Part shown: positions 30,137 to 40,600 of the stretch, piece after piece
Layout: every line of letters begins with the position of its first letter
Numbering within the stretch: the first letter of the stretch is position 1
NCBI GenBank assembly: GCA_025201845.1
Contig: MU603969.1
Coordinates: 57,209-121,208, forward strand
Reading direction: 5' to 3'
Source: Martensiomyces pterosporus
Taxonomy: Eukaryota; Kickxellomycota; Kickxellomycetes; Kickxellales; Kickxellaceae
DNA: 64,000 nucleotides
Program-made: the position numbers and the translations under genes
The notes under the pieces: generated by a model
The model's input: only the letters and a program-made list of their open reading frames with translations
What the model was told of the DNA's origin: nothing
Database searches by the model: none

Positions 30137-31792
30137 TCAGCAGTAGTTTGTGACCCTGACACCGCGGACAACGTTCGGGTATGTCTCCTGCACCATCGCG
30201 AACAGACGGGGGTTGTTGCGCGACATGGCCAGGGGATCCTCCGCCAGACACACAAACGTGGTGGCGGCACCCGAGTCAATGCACTTCATCAGCACCATAA
30301 ACATGCTCATGGCAATGACGAACGCCGCAATGATAATCGGAGCGGTGTACGATCCCGTGGTGTTGTACTCGGGCTTTGTAATGGTGATGTACAGCCAGGC
30401 GACAATGGCAACAATGGCGCCGCAGAGGAACGACCCGAGCTGCAGCACGTTTCCAATCAGGCAGTCGTTGATAAGCGCCTCAACGCCGCGGTCCTTGATA
30501 AGCTCCCACGTATCCTTGGCAGCCTGGATAAAGGGCTTTCCGTAGACGGCAACCTCGACGTATGCGTACTTGTTGAAGAACTCAACCATGCCCTCGATGC
30601 ACCCCAGAATGCAGTCGATGCAGCAGGCAAGAAGCTGGGTGGCGATGTTGCTGTCATCGTCCTGGCGGAGCGACTTGAGAATAGCACGCACAGTCTGGAT
30701 CACCGCAACGATGAGCGATCCGAAGCAGATGCTGCCGAACGAGTTGGTCATCGCACGCTTCAGCGACGACAGGGTGACATGCTTGGTGGGATAGCCGCCA
30801 GGGGCACCCTCAAAGAAGTAGAATGTGGCGAAGGTGCCGCAGATGGTCGCGTGGAGGACGTTGATGATGACGCCGCTGGTCCAGTAGAACGAAAAGACCA
30901 TGAACACCCAGGCGAGCACCTGCTTGGGGTTGGAGCACGACTCGTACCTGCGGCCATTCCTGTCCGTGTGCATGGAGCACGACTGGTACTTCTCCATGTA
31001 CTTGAAGCTGCCGGCCAGGGAGAGGGACCACATGGCGCTGTACGCAGTCTGGATGATCAGAAACACCAGGCTGACCACAATCGTAGATGGGAATTTGCGC
31101 GAGATGTGGCACACGGTCTCCAGAACAAGCTTGGAAAACGGGATACGCGAGCGCCACGAGAACCACATCAGCGCATAGAAAATGCCAAAAATCAGCATGA
31201 TGGCGCCCGCAAACCAAATGCGCGCAGCCAGGTAGTAGATGCCGGTGCCGATGGTGACGATGACCGAGAACCAGAACGAGATCACAAGCATCTTGCCTGC
31301 AAACGCCTGCAACAGCAGCATGTACAGCACGCTGACAACAATCGAGACAAGCAGGACGCACAGCCACATCACCATTGTTGGCCACGAGTAGAAGTTTTTG
31401 GTGTGACTGAGCTGCCCAGTGTTCTTGAACGCCGACGATGGCAGCGACTTAATGAACAGCACTGCGAGGACCACGAATAGGGCAAACTGCAGGAGGAACG
31501 CAATGGCTGCCCACAGATCGCGGAACTTGGGCGTCCGGTTGTACTTCTCGGCGCCTTTATAGTCGCCATTGTACCTTTCAAACGGCTGCTCGTGCTCCAG
31601 CGGCGGCAGCGGTGGTGACCGGGGAGGGTAGTATGTGTTCTGGGCGGACGGAGGCTGGTACTGCTGCTGGGGTGCGGGCGGCGGCTGGTAGTAGTTGTTG
31701 CCGTAGCCTGCGTTGCCGCTGCTGTCGTAGTATGCGCCGGGCTGCGGCGGCGGGGCTGCATAGCCCTGGTGGTTGTCGTAGTAGTTCGACAT
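30137..31792 (-). CDS. PNS1: Choline transporter-like (CTL/PNS1) membrane protein
   Basis: A 551-residue plasma-membrane protein of the CTL family; yeast Pns1 is the homologue, with transport role still unclear in fungi. I chose the ATG at 31792 because it opens the typical cytosolic Tyr/Pro/Gln-rich tail (about 1-90). Around ten membrane segments follow, starting with FRDLWAAIAFLLQFALFVVL. The family core is near-invariant: FWTSGVIINVLHATICGTFA and SLKRAMTNSFGSICFGSLIV. NKYAYVEVAVYGKPFIQAAK is another signature segment. The upstream open frame to 32194 reads as non-coding leader. Confidence 0.93.
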   Translation of the reverse strand: MSNYYDNHQGYAAPPPQPGAYYDSSGNAGYGNNYYQPPPAPQQQYQPPSAQNTYYPPRSPPLPPLEHEQPFERYNGDYKGAEKYNRTPKFRDLWAAIAFLLQFALFVVLAVLFIKSLPSSAFKNTGQLSHTKNFYSWPTMVMWLCVLLVSIVVSVLYMLLLQAFAGKMLVISFWFSVIVTIGTGIYYLAARIWFAGAIMLIFGIFYALMWFSWRSRIPFSKLVLETVCHISRKFPSTIVVSLVFLIIQTAYSAMWSLSLAGSFKYMEKYQSCSMHTDRNGRRYESCSNPKQVLAWVFMVFSFYWTSGVIINVLHATICGTFATFYFFEGAPGGYPTKHVTLSSLKRAMTNSFGSICFGSLIVAVIQTVRAILKSLRQDDDSNIATQLLACCIDCILGCIEGMVEFFNKYAYVEVAVYGKPFIQAAKDTWELIKDRGVEALINDCLIGNVLQLGSFLCGAIVAIVAWLYITITKPEYNTTGSYTAPIIIAAFVIAMSMFMVLMKCIDSGAATTFVCLAEDPLAMSRNNPRLFAMVQETYPNVVRGVRVTNYC

Positions 31793-32221
31793 GCGTGTGG
31801 TGTGAAAATGAATGGCGCAGGATCTTTGGATGAAAAATGCGGAAATAGCCTTGGAAAAATAAAGTGGGAATGCTGGGAGAGAGAAGGGAGAAAGGAGACT
31901 TGGCACGCGTCTTTTCAGTAAACAATGGGCGCCTCGCTTGGAGAGCTGCTTGCAAAAGGGGCTGTTGGCCGCCGCTCTGGCTGGGCTTATGATTTGGTGT
32001 GTAACTAAAAATAGTAGCACATTCTTCGAAAGCACCGTAAAGAAGCCCTTTCTGGCGCCTTGGTGCAGACTGGAGCAGCACAGGCGCGCATTGGCTGAAA
32101 AGAGACTGGCGAGCATGGTTGGCGTAGCACCAGCAGGGAACACAGAGCCACAAAGAAGAAATCCTGCGGTTGCACACAGCGTCGCTTTCTCCACCCATGC
32201 GCAAGGACATGCAGAGCGGGC
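31793..32221. other. PNS1 promoter / TRIP4 3' flank
   Basis: A 429-base spacer between two minus-strand genes. No supported gene. Confidence 0.4.
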
Positions 32222-33949
32222 TCAGTACAGCTCATCCACTGCGTCGTTCTGGATCCGCAGCATCTGCTTTCTCCGCTCAAGTTGCCGAGCCGGCGACATC
32301 GCTGATCCAGGGTGCTGTGCTGTCCGGCTATCCGCAGGCCGACTCCCGTGGCTCTTTTCAGTGTCCGCGCTGCCTTTTCTGCTCTTGCCACCGCCCCTGC
32401 CTTTGCTGCTGCTTTCGCTTGAGAGCTCGTCGAGGGAAAGGACGAACTTTGGCTCAGCAGCGCCTGCCAGGAGCGGATTGTGCGCAAAGGCGCCGGCAGT
32501 GCCTGAAGGCGCGCCTGGGTTTTGCTTCTGTGTAGCCTCGCTGGCTGCGGGTGCCCTGGATGGCCGCTGGCTGCGCTGCTGCTGCTGCTGCTGAGCGGGC
32601 AATGGAGGCGGCACGATCTCTTCGTCGTCGCGTGCCATATCCACAGTGTTGTTCTGGAAATTGAGGCGCAGCACACGCATCCCGCGGCGCAGCCTCGCCT
32701 CGCGATCCTCCTCCGCCTGTGTCCTAGCGGCCCTCTTCTTCTCTGCCTCGATCCTCTCCTCCGGCGACATCCACTTTCCAACCGCATACGGGTCAAAGTC
32801 CGCAGTCTGGTCAATCAGCTTTGTGCGCTGCGCCGCGGTACGGTCGTAGTCCAGGAGCCGCTCCTTGCGCCTCGTCGCCTTGACCCACGCCTCAGCCTCG
32901 TGCGCTGCGACAGGATCCGCCTCCGCCGGGTCGATGCCCAGAGCCGAGAACGCCAGCGCCAGGTACTCCTCCTCAGTCAGTTCCTCCCCCTTGGCCCTCG
33001 GCACAGCCTCACCCGCACTCGCCTCGCCCTCCTTGTCGTCAGTCGACCACAGACGCTCGGCCTCGCGCGTGCCCATGCCTCCGCCAGCCTTCATGCTATA
33101 CAGCATGCTGCGAGCGGACCTATTTGCCCTTTCGTCGGCCTTCTTCTTTTCAACCCGCTCCTTTGCCGTTTTCTCTTGCTCCTCTGCCTCCTCCCTGCGC
33201 CTCAGCAAGCGCCTCATGTGCTGCTGGAGCTGCTGATCGGGGCTCTCGACTTCGCTGCCGCAGAACATGCACGGCCCGGGGCCCTCCATGTCGCAGATGA
33301 TGCGGCCGCAGGTGAGGCAGTTTGTGAATAGCGCGTGCTCGGATGCCTGGCACTCGCACTTGACGCGTTTGCGGTTTGCAAGCCGCCTCTTCCTCTCCGC
33401 CTCTTCCCGCTGTCTGGCCATTGCCTGGTGCCGCTCCTTCTTCAGCTGCCTTTGCGATTTCTGCTCAGCAGGAGGCGCTTGCCCCGAGGTTTCCGTCTCC
33501 TTCGGCTGCGGTTCCTGCTGCCTGCGGTCCTTGCCCTTGCCCTTGCCCTTGTGGCTATCGGCCCCAGAGAAGTGTGCTATATCGCTCGGATCTGCCTTCC
33601 TGCGTGCATCAACACTGCCGCCACCGCTGTCTGCTTGTCCAGCCGCACTCTGTGCATTTGCTTTGGTCTTTCGCTGCGGCACTGCCGGGGCACTGCCGGT
33701 GTTTGCTGGTGTTGTTTGAGGCTCTTTTGGTGGGAACCGCTTGGCAATCAGCGCAAACGCAAAGTCCAACGCCATGGGCGATTCACCCAGCATGTCAACC
33801 AATTGGCTCTGGAGCTCATTGGCGCTGTCTATTCCAGCCAGAAAGTCCGCCAGAGGAGCGGCGTCCTCGGCTGTAGCGCCGATAATCATGGCAACCTGCC
33901 TGGCTGCCCACGCCTTCTCGTCGGCAGTCAGCGTGTGAACCGAGCTCAT
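32222..33949 (-). CDS. TRIP4/ASC-1 (Rqt4-like) zinc-finger protein
   Basis: A 575-residue homologue of activating signal cointegrator 1. In yeast its counterpart Rqt4 belongs to the RQT complex that splits collided ribosomes. The C2HC5-type zinc finger is clear around residues 195-235 (VKCECQASEHALFTNCLTC then CMFCGSEV). An N-terminal helical region precedes a Ser/Lys/Gln-rich linker; long charged helices follow the finger. The C-terminus contains DYDRTAAQRTKLIDQTADFD, a TRIP4 signature that follows the finger in the family. No C-terminal ASCH domain is apparent, as in fungal forms. The start at 33949 (MSSVHTLT) excludes a leader-like extension. Confidence 0.85.
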   Translation of the reverse strand: MSSVHTLTADEKAWAARQVAMIIGATAEDAAPLADFLAGIDSANELQSQLVDMLGESPMALDFAFALIAKRFPPKEPQTTPANTGSAPAVPQRKTKANAQSAAGQADSGGGSVDARRKADPSDIAHFSGADSHKGKGKGKDRRQQEPQPKETETSGQAPPAEQKSQRQLKKERHQAMARQREEAERKRRLANRKRVKCECQASEHALFTNCLTCGRIICDMEGPGPCMFCGSEVESPDQQLQQHMRRLLRRREEAEEQEKTAKERVEKKKADERANRSARSMLYSMKAGGGMGTREAERLWSTDDKEGEASAGEAVPRAKGEELTEEEYLALAFSALGIDPAEADPVAAHEAEAWVKATRRKERLLDYDRTAAQRTKLIDQTADFDPYAVGKWMSPEERIEAEKKRAARTQAEEDREARLRRGMRVLRLNFQNNTVDMARDDEEIVPPPLPAQQQQQQRSQRPSRAPAASEATQKQNPGAPSGTAGAFAHNPLLAGAAEPKFVLSLDELSSESSSKGRGGGKSRKGSADTEKSHGSRPADSRTAQHPGSAMSPARQLERRKQMLRIQNDAVDELY

Positions 33950-34109
33950 TCTACGTGCTTGAGAGTAAAAACGAATTATTACACTATATAAAAATGAGGC
34001 AAAGAGGTGGAGCGGAACCAAAGGGGAAAGCTAGCTCGGCTGTTGACTGCGCTGGCTGCAGAGTGGAGCAGCTGGCAGCAGCCTGCGGCCAATGCAAGCA
34101 GTGGGCTTT

Positions 34110-35345
34110 CTACTCCCAAAGAAGCCGCACCATATGCCTGCGGTCCTCGCGGTACCTCTTGGCCAGCTTCTTGCCGTAGATCTCGTACATGGCCTGCACA
34201 ACCAAGTCCGGGTTCCACTGGCGCTCGCGCGCAAACTCTGTGATCTGCACCCTCAGGTCGTCCTCGGCCATCGCCGCCTGCTCCTCCTTGCTCTGCGTAT
34301 ACAGAATGCACAGAAGCTGCGCCGCCAGCACACGTCCCGATGGCGTGGTAGCCGTAGTGGACAGCCGCCTGCTCGCCCTGCGTGCCTCCAGTCCGTCGAC
34401 GTCCTCGTTGGCCACGCCGTCGATGGTGTTGGCAAACACCTTGTCGATAAACCTGTTGGTGATCTCAATCGCGTCCGAGTTGCTGATTATCTCCGACAGC
34501 TTCTCCACATATGCATCCCGCTTTCCGTGCAGCGACTCGTCGTCCTCAGCAGCAGTCTCCAATGCACGCGCAAGCCCGCTCAGCATGCGCTCGGAGTGCT
34601 CGACGGCTGTCAGCGGTCGGCGCTTCCTGTACGCCTCCTTGCGCGATTCAAGCAGTCTGCGCTTGTTCTCCAGCTCGGTCTTTAGCTTCGCCAGCTCCTG
34701 CCTCTTCGCCTTCAGCTGCGCCATCGCCTGCTCCTCGCTCTGCTGGTCCATAGAGTTCTCCATGCGCAGGTATGAGATGTCCTTCTCCATTGCCTCCAGC
34801 CTCTCCATGTGCCCCTGGGTCTCCAGCTCCATGTCCCTCTTTTGCTCCACAGTCTCCTCCAGCTCCCGCTGCATCTGTGGCAGCTTGGCCAGTCTCTGTC
34901 TGATCCGAGGAATGACCGCCAGCCTCTTGAGCTCGCCTGACAGCTCGTCTTTCTTTATGCTGAATTCCTGGTAGCTGTTGGCCACCTGGTTCAGCCGCTC
35001 GTTGACGTCGGGGAGTTGGCACAGGTCGGCCAGGTCGACCGTTTTGTCGTAGAACTCCTCGAATGCCTGCGCATCCAGCTCCTTGCCTGCTTCGACGCCC
35101 AGGTTGGCGTGCTGGACGCCGATCCGCGAGAGCATGTCCTCGTACACACCCTTGGTTCCGGGAGCCACTAGCTTGGCTTCCTGCGGCTCGGCATCGCGGA
35201 CTACGAACGAGGGCTTTGTGTCCCGCTCAAATGTGTGGTGGACGCCGAGCGCGGTCAGGTTAAAGCGAGGCCGGGAGAGGTCCAGAGCGCAGAGCTCGTC
35301 GGCCAGGGAGTCCAGGGAGTCTATGACTGAAGACAGAATAGGCAT
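34110..35345 (-). CDS. Coiled-coil protein, possible DASH Spc34-like subunit
   Basis: A 411-residue protein with a long heptad-rich coiled coil over about residues 125-255 and a small helical C-terminal domain (about 330-411). The N-terminus holds a short Pro/Phe-containing segment, then SFVVRDAEPQEAKLV and VYEDMLSRIG; later DLCQLPDVNERLNQVANSYQ leads into the coiled coil. From memory of the family, DASH/Dam1 subunit Spc34 has a similar order: a VRDTE-like element, a short helix, then Y-P-alpha-helix into a coiled coil. Spc34 is usually shorter. I therefore offer this only as a tentative match. It is divergent from the HisRS gene. Confidence 0.6.
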   Translation of the reverse strand: MPILSSVIDSLDSLADELCALDLSRPRFNLTALGVHHTFERDTKPSFVVRDAEPQEAKLVAPGTKGVYEDMLSRIGVQHANLGVEAGKELDAQAFEEFYDKTVDLADLCQLPDVNERLNQVANSYQEFSIKKDELSGELKRLAVIPRIRQRLAKLPQMQRELEETVEQKRDMELETQGHMERLEAMEKDISYLRMENSMDQQSEEQAMAQLKAKRQELAKLKTELENKRRLLESRKEAYRKRRPLTAVEHSERMLSGLARALETAAEDDESLHGKRDAYVEKLSEIISNSDAIEITNRFIDKVFANTIDGVANEDVDGLEARRASRRLSTTATTPSGRVLAAQLLCILYTQSKEEQAAMAEDDLRVQITEFARERQWNPDLVVQAMYEIYGKKLAKRYREDRRHMVRLLWE

Positions 35346-35648
35346 TGCCGGTATATAGGATACTTTGCTGACAAGTAAGCGCGTGTGTGAAATTCTATAT
35401 TGGAACGGAGGCAACAAAAAATAAAAAAAAACATAAAAAAGCGAAGCAGGTGGTTGCTTATTGTTTACGCTAAAACCCATGGCAGAGCTGTGGCTGCTCA
35501 CCACACAGTCAGAGAGGCATTGATTGATTGCTGGCTTCTGTTTGGTGTCTCAGCTATCGGTGCCTTTCTCCTTTCTGATCTCGTTTTGCAAGTGCTCGCC
35601 TTTCCCCCTTGCTTGTTTTGTGGTGTTTCGAGCGCTGATTCGCATGAA
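35346..35648. promoter_or_regulatory. Bidirectional promoter region of the coiled-coil gene and HisRS
   Basis: A 303-base divergent spacer with a poly-A-rich stretch near 35415-35440. The HisRS frame is open through part of it but without presequence-like character. Confidence 0.4.
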
Positions 35649-37076
35649 ATGTTGCGCGGGTTGTATGAATGCCGGTTCTCCCTCGCCAAACCGCACGCAC
35701 CTTTGCGCCGGGTATACTCAACACAGCCGCCGCGAACGGTCCGCGGCATGGTCGACCGCATCGGGTCCTCAGCACGCAAGCACCAGCACATCGTTGAAAG
35801 GGCACGGGACATAGCGGAGCAGCACGGGTTCGAGCCCATCCAAACGCCCATCCTGGAGTACTCCTCTGTGTTCGAGCGCACGCTGGGGGCGGACTCTGAC
35901 GTAGTTGGCAAGGAGCTGTACAAGTTCCTCGATTCCAGCCAGCAGTGGATGACCATGCGGCCCGAAGGAACTGCCGGCGTGGCGCGTGCAGTGGTGTCTA
36001 ATAAGCTGGAAACTGCACTGCCGCAGAAGCTGTACTACTGGGGGCCGATGTTCCGCCATGAGCGGCCGCAGAAGGGGAGGTTGCGGCAGTTTGAGCAGTT
36101 TGGCGTGGAAATGTTTGGCATCAGGCACCCGGCCGCCGATGTGGAGTGTATTGAGACGGCGTGGCGGTTCCTCAACAGTCTAAACATCGACGGACAGCTG
36201 GAGGTGCAGCTGAATACGCTGGGCGACCATGAATCGCGCGCTGCCTATCGCGAGTCGCTCAGACGGTACCTGGCAGAGTTCAAGGACGAGCTATCGGAGG
36301 ACAGCCGGAAGAGGCTGGATACCAACCCACTGCGTGTGCTGGACTCCAAGGACGAGAGAGATGCCGAGATCGTCAGAAAGGCTCCCGTTTATGGCGAGTT
36401 TCTGAATGCACCGTCAAGCAGGCACTTTGAGTTTGTCAAGCAGGGACTCGATGCACTGCGGATCCCGTACAAGCTGAACAGCAAGCTTGTGCGTGGCCTG
36501 GACTACTACCAGCATACGGTGTGGGAGGTCGCCTGTGCATCTGAGCTTCTGGGAAGGTCGCAGGCCACCATCCTTGCCGGCGGCCGATATGACGGGCTGA
36601 CTAAGGCACTGGGTGGGTCTAGATCGCTTCCAGGGATCGGATGGGCTGCAGGGATAGAGCGGCTGGCGCTGCTGCTGCCTGATGAACGTGTACCGCACAG
36701 CTCGACCCCCGTTCCGATTCTTATTGTTCCGGACCGCGATTCCAGTGGAGGCAGCGGTGCGCGTGTTGTTAAGGACGAGCTCTACAGGTATGCAATGGAG
36801 GTTGCTCAGTCAGTTAGGAGGCACCAGAGTGCATTTGTTGCCCATCCAGCTGTTTCTGCGCTGCAACAGCAAGCGACCGGCAGCGAGCAGCCAATCTCAT
36901 ATCAGCCGCTCAACAAGCAGCTATCACAGGTGCTGTCAAAAACTCCGCGGCCGTCTCGTGTAGTCATCGTTGGCGCAAGCGAGATGGCCAAGAGACAGGT
37001 CGTTGTTCGCGACAGCGAGACCCAGAGGCAGGAGAGCATTTCGGTAGATGATATTGAGTCCTGTTTCGGTTTGTGA
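35649..37076 (+). CDS. Bacterial-type histidyl-tRNA synthetase, probably mitochondrial
   Basis: A 475-residue class II synthetase charging tRNA-His. Residues 1-33 (from MLRGLYECRF, with RRVYSTQPP) are Arg-rich and acid-free apart from one Glu, as in a mitochondrial presequence. Motif 2 is YYWGPMFRHERPQKGRLRQF (129-148), the HisA signature is RGLDYY (282-287), and GGRYDGL marks HisB. The insertion domain with NPLRVLDSKDERD is of the bacterial type. Yeast and animals use eukaryotic-type HisRS genes for both compartments, so a bacterial-type enzyme here suggests organellar descent or transfer. An in-frame ATG lies further upstream but without presequence features. Confidence 0.93.
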   Translation: MLRGLYECRFSLAKPHAPLRRVYSTQPPRTVRGMVDRIGSSARKHQHIVERARDIAEQHGFEPIQTPILEYSSVFERTLGADSDVVGKELYKFLDSSQQWMTMRPEGTAGVARAVVSNKLETALPQKLYYWGPMFRHERPQKGRLRQFEQFGVEMFGIRHPAADVECIETAWRFLNSLNIDGQLEVQLNTLGDHESRAAYRESLRRYLAEFKDELSEDSRKRLDTNPLRVLDSKDERDAEIVRKAPVYGEFLNAPSSRHFEFVKQGLDALRIPYKLNSKLVRGLDYYQHTVWEVACASELLGRSQATILAGGRYDGLTKALGGSRSLPGIGWAAGIERLALLLPDERVPHSSTPVPILIVPDRDSSGGSGARVVKDELYRYAMEVAQSVRRHQSAFVAHPAVSALQQQATGSEQPISYQPLNKQLSQVLSKTPRPSRVVIVGASEMAKRQVVVRDSETQRQESISVDDIESCFGL

Positions 37077-37236
37077 TGGCCGCTATACTGAAGAGCTGGG
37101 AATGAAGCGAGGCTGGCGTGGCGCCACCCAAAACCTGCTGCTCCCATCAGGCAGGGCTACATCTGAGCATTCCTCTAAGCAAACGCATGCCGCGGAAAAA
37201 TGCATTCCATGCTCTGCGCTTTTTTGTATTTCGCAC

Positions 37237-37494
37237 ATGAAGGTATCGATCACTGACTGGAGAGCCGTCGCTGGGTGGAGATGGGACGTCCCCGACGACG
37301 AGGTGTGTGGCATCTGTCGCGTGCCGTTTGATGCCTGCTGCCCCGAGTGCAAGGTGCCGGGAGACGACTGCCCGCTGATCTGGGGCGAGTGCTCGCACGT
37401 ATTCCACATGCACTGCTTGCTCAAGTGGCTCGGCACCGAAAGCAGCCAGCAGCAGTGCCCGATGGACCGCCGCCCGTGGGTCACAGCGAGCTAG
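37237..37494 (+). CDS. APC11: Anaphase-promoting complex RING subunit Apc11
   Basis: An 85-residue RING-H2 protein, the catalytic E3 module of the APC/C with Apc2. The start MKVSITDWRAVAGWRWDV is nearly the family consensus. Zinc ligands are visible as CGICRVPFDACCPECKVPGDDCP, split here: CGIC, then CCPECKVPGDDCPL, then CSHVFHMHCLLKWL, then QCPMDRRPW. Length equals the human protein (84). The frame is open upstream to 37048, but the conserved start is unambiguous. Confidence 0.97.
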   Translation: MKVSITDWRAVAGWRWDVPDDEVCGICRVPFDACCPECKVPGDDCPLIWGECSHVFHMHCLLKWLGTESSQQQCPMDRRPWVTAS

Positions 37495-37543
37495 CCCCCA
37501 CTGCTCTGCCATTACCACCACCTCCTACTTGTAACTGTAATTC

Positions 37544-37549
37544 AATAAA
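37544..37549 (+). terminator. Polyadenylation signal of APC11
   Basis: AATAAA 50 bases past the APC11 stop in a 111-base convergent spacer before UGGT. Confidence 0.6.
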
Positions 37550-37605
37550 GCGATGCTGCCTCGGTTTCAAATGCAAATCCCAGTTGCCAAAAGAAAAACT
37601 ACTGT

Positions 37606-40600
37606 CTAGAGCTCGTCGTGCTCCTTCTTCTGGGGAGCAGCAGGCTGGTCGATGTTGACGGCTTCGGCATCAGCAATGTTTGCTCCCTCGTGCTTTCCGC
37701 GCATAGCAAGCGACCTGGTAAAGTTGGCAACCTGCCTGTCGTACACCTCCCACTCAGGCAGCAAGCGACGAGCGCGCTCGAGCTTGGGCTCCTTGGTCAT
37801 CGGGTTGTTGCAGAGGTCGATGGTCTTTGCCTTCTTCAGCCCAGCATCGCTGCACCAAGTCTCGCACCACAGCCACTCCTGCGGGAGGCTGAAGATGGGC
37901 ACAATGTGCTGCATGTTGTTGGGCAGGTCCTGGTCGAGGTTCGCCAGCGAGTTCGAGTCCTGGGACAAGGTCTGGTACTGTCCACGCAGGCGATCACCGG
38001 CAGCCAGCTGTCTGAACCGCTTCAGGTCGACAACATAGAGCGCCGAGATGTGGTAGGGCTTGTCGCGCAAGTGGTCCTTCCACCACCCTTGCTTCCAGAA
38101 CCGGTATCCCTCGATCTCCTTACGGTCATCGCAGAACGGCACGTACCCGTAGGGAGCACCCTGGAGATCCATGTCGGCCAGCTCCTGCAGGTCGGCGCGC
38201 ACGATCTGATCGGCATCAACAAAGATGACGCGGTCGAGGTTCAGCGGGAACAGCACGTCGAGGAAGAGGATCTTGTACCCCCAGATAGTGCGCTGCTTCT
38301 CTGTCTCGTGGTTCAGCCAGTGCGGCCACTTGTACGTGACGAACTCGTAGTCGAACCCGTACTCCTCGGCCATGTGCGGGACAAATGCCTTGAACGACGG
38401 CGAGAGGAAGTTCTCAATCAGCCAGAACTTGACGTGGCTCTTGGTGTTCTTCAGCACGCTTGTGATCATGATCGACATTAGGCGCTCGTACAAATGACCG
38501 GAGGCAACCGCGAACACGTCAAAGTGCGGGCGGTCTTCGCCAGAGCTAGCGGCGCTGTTGCCGATTGCGCTCTTCAGCTTGCCCCACAGACCACCTTTGC
38601 TCCCACCCGAGGATGCCGAGCCGGGGCTCTTGGCGTTGCCCGAGCCGGGGTCCTGCAGCAGCTCTTCCTTCTCGTGGCCCGCGCGCTTGCTGACAAGAGG
38701 GAATATCGTTGTGCCAGTGAAGCTAGTAACAAGAATGGGCCCCAAGTCCTCGCTGTCTGCATTAGCGCGCTTGGCAGCGTTGTAGTTCCAGCGGTCCTCG
38801 CTGATGTTATCGATCTTGTAGATGTCGGCCGAGCGGCCGGGCCTGATGGAGAACTTCCAAACACCGGGGTTGGCCTTCAGCTGGAGGTACCCAAGATTGG
38901 CCATGACGATGGTGTCAGTCATTGCCATATCCGACGAGGTGCCAAGACGCACCTCCAGCCCACGGGGAGGCGCTCTGCTGCTGGTATCGACCAAGTGGCC
39001 CTCAACCAGGATGTTGGCCAGCTTGTATGTTGCAGAGATGCCTGCCTCTGGGTCCCTGAGCGACGACAAGCGGATGTTGTCCAAGTCATGGATCGACTCG
39101 ACAGCGGTGACCAGCCACGCCGACGGCACATCCATGCCCAGGGTAAGCAAGGGGTCAGCGGGGATTCCGTTGAACACGACTTCGGGAGCGCGTACATTGC
39201 CGCTGCTGTCAAACTCGAGCTCGCTGGGCCAGAGGTAGCGGTAGAAGCGCTTTACAGGAAGCTCGGTCATGCCTACGCTGGGGTTCAGCCAGAGCTCCAG
39301 CGAGACGCCAGGCAGGCTGGTGAGTGTCTGGAGGATGGGTGCCCATTTTTGCGCGTTCTCGCTGAGTGGGTCCAGAATCGCCTGAACACGGATGCGAGCA
39401 GCCTCCGGGTCGCCTACCTTGACAAGCGTGCTCTGCTTGCTACCAACAGCGCCGTCGAGCGAAATGCGGCCACTGCCCCCAGACTGCTGGAAGATGCCAC
39501 CAGCCTTGGCAGACGACTTCCCGTAGCCTAGAATTGCCGAGGCCTTCATAATGAGCGAGGGCGCAGCTTTGGCCTCATCCCCCGACATGACCTTGGCCAG
39601 CGTACGATGCACACCCTCAATCCGCTCGCTGAGCTCATATGCGACCAAAGAGCTGACAGAATCCTTGGTGAAAGGCGTATCTGGTGTGATCGCTGGGAGC
39701 ACGCGCCCGTTGACAACCAGATAGGCAGCCTGTGCGTCGGCAAATGAGACGCCAGCTGCAGCGATTGCCTCCTGGTTGGCGGTAAATGCCAGCTCGGCGT
39801 CATCGATCAAATCGCCATTCGGCTCTGCCAGGGCAGCCAGCTTGCTCTCAGCCTGGCTGTCCTGTGCAGAGTCGGGGTTCGCAAGGTAGCTGCGGACAAA
39901 CTCTGCCACATCAGCAGGCGAATCCTTGTTCGCAGCCGATGCGAGGAGCTGGTAGAGGACCTGCGGGGCATCAATGCTGTAGCCCTCTGGCCCTGCTTGG
40001 TCTTCCTCACCGCCAGCCCTAAACTCGCTCTCTGTGGCTGGCAAGTGCGGGACATGGACAAGCGCGACGCGGACTCTCTTATCCTCCCTGGCAGCACCCA
40101 AGGAGTCCACTGCAAGCCTGCGTGTGGACGGATACGCAAAGTCGCCAACGACCCACAGCGAGACAGCGCCTTTGGCCAGCTCGCCAGCCTCATCGGCCTT
40201 GCCATCGCTGCCAAAAGCCAGATAGTGCAGCTGGGCATCAGCCCACTTCTGAACCGACTTGGCTCTCAGAGACAAGAAGCGCAGGGGTGTTTCGTCCGAC
40301 GGGTAGATGATCGAGCTACGAGAGCGCATAATGCCCGGCTGGCCATAGACGTAGTCCTGGATGTCATCTTCGGGGGCGAGGTCCTGGCGGCGAAGAGCCT
40401 GTGCCAGCTCCCACGTCTGCATCTGGAATGTGTTGAACAGCTTGTTTCTGTAGCTATCAGCAAGCGAGATGGCCACGCCATTGACAAACACCAGACCTTC
40501 GGGCGACGACGCAGGGCTGAGGTCAAGACGCGAGCAGTACTTGACAGTGTCCTCCCACCGAGTCACCAGCCAGGACGCCTCAAGGTCCATGACCTGGTCC

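Noticed and set aside
30086..31480. Plus-strand open frame of 464 codons opposite PNS1
   Set aside because: Highly charged His/Arg/Asp/Glu-rich translation is the complement of membrane-segment codons in PNS1; not a gene.
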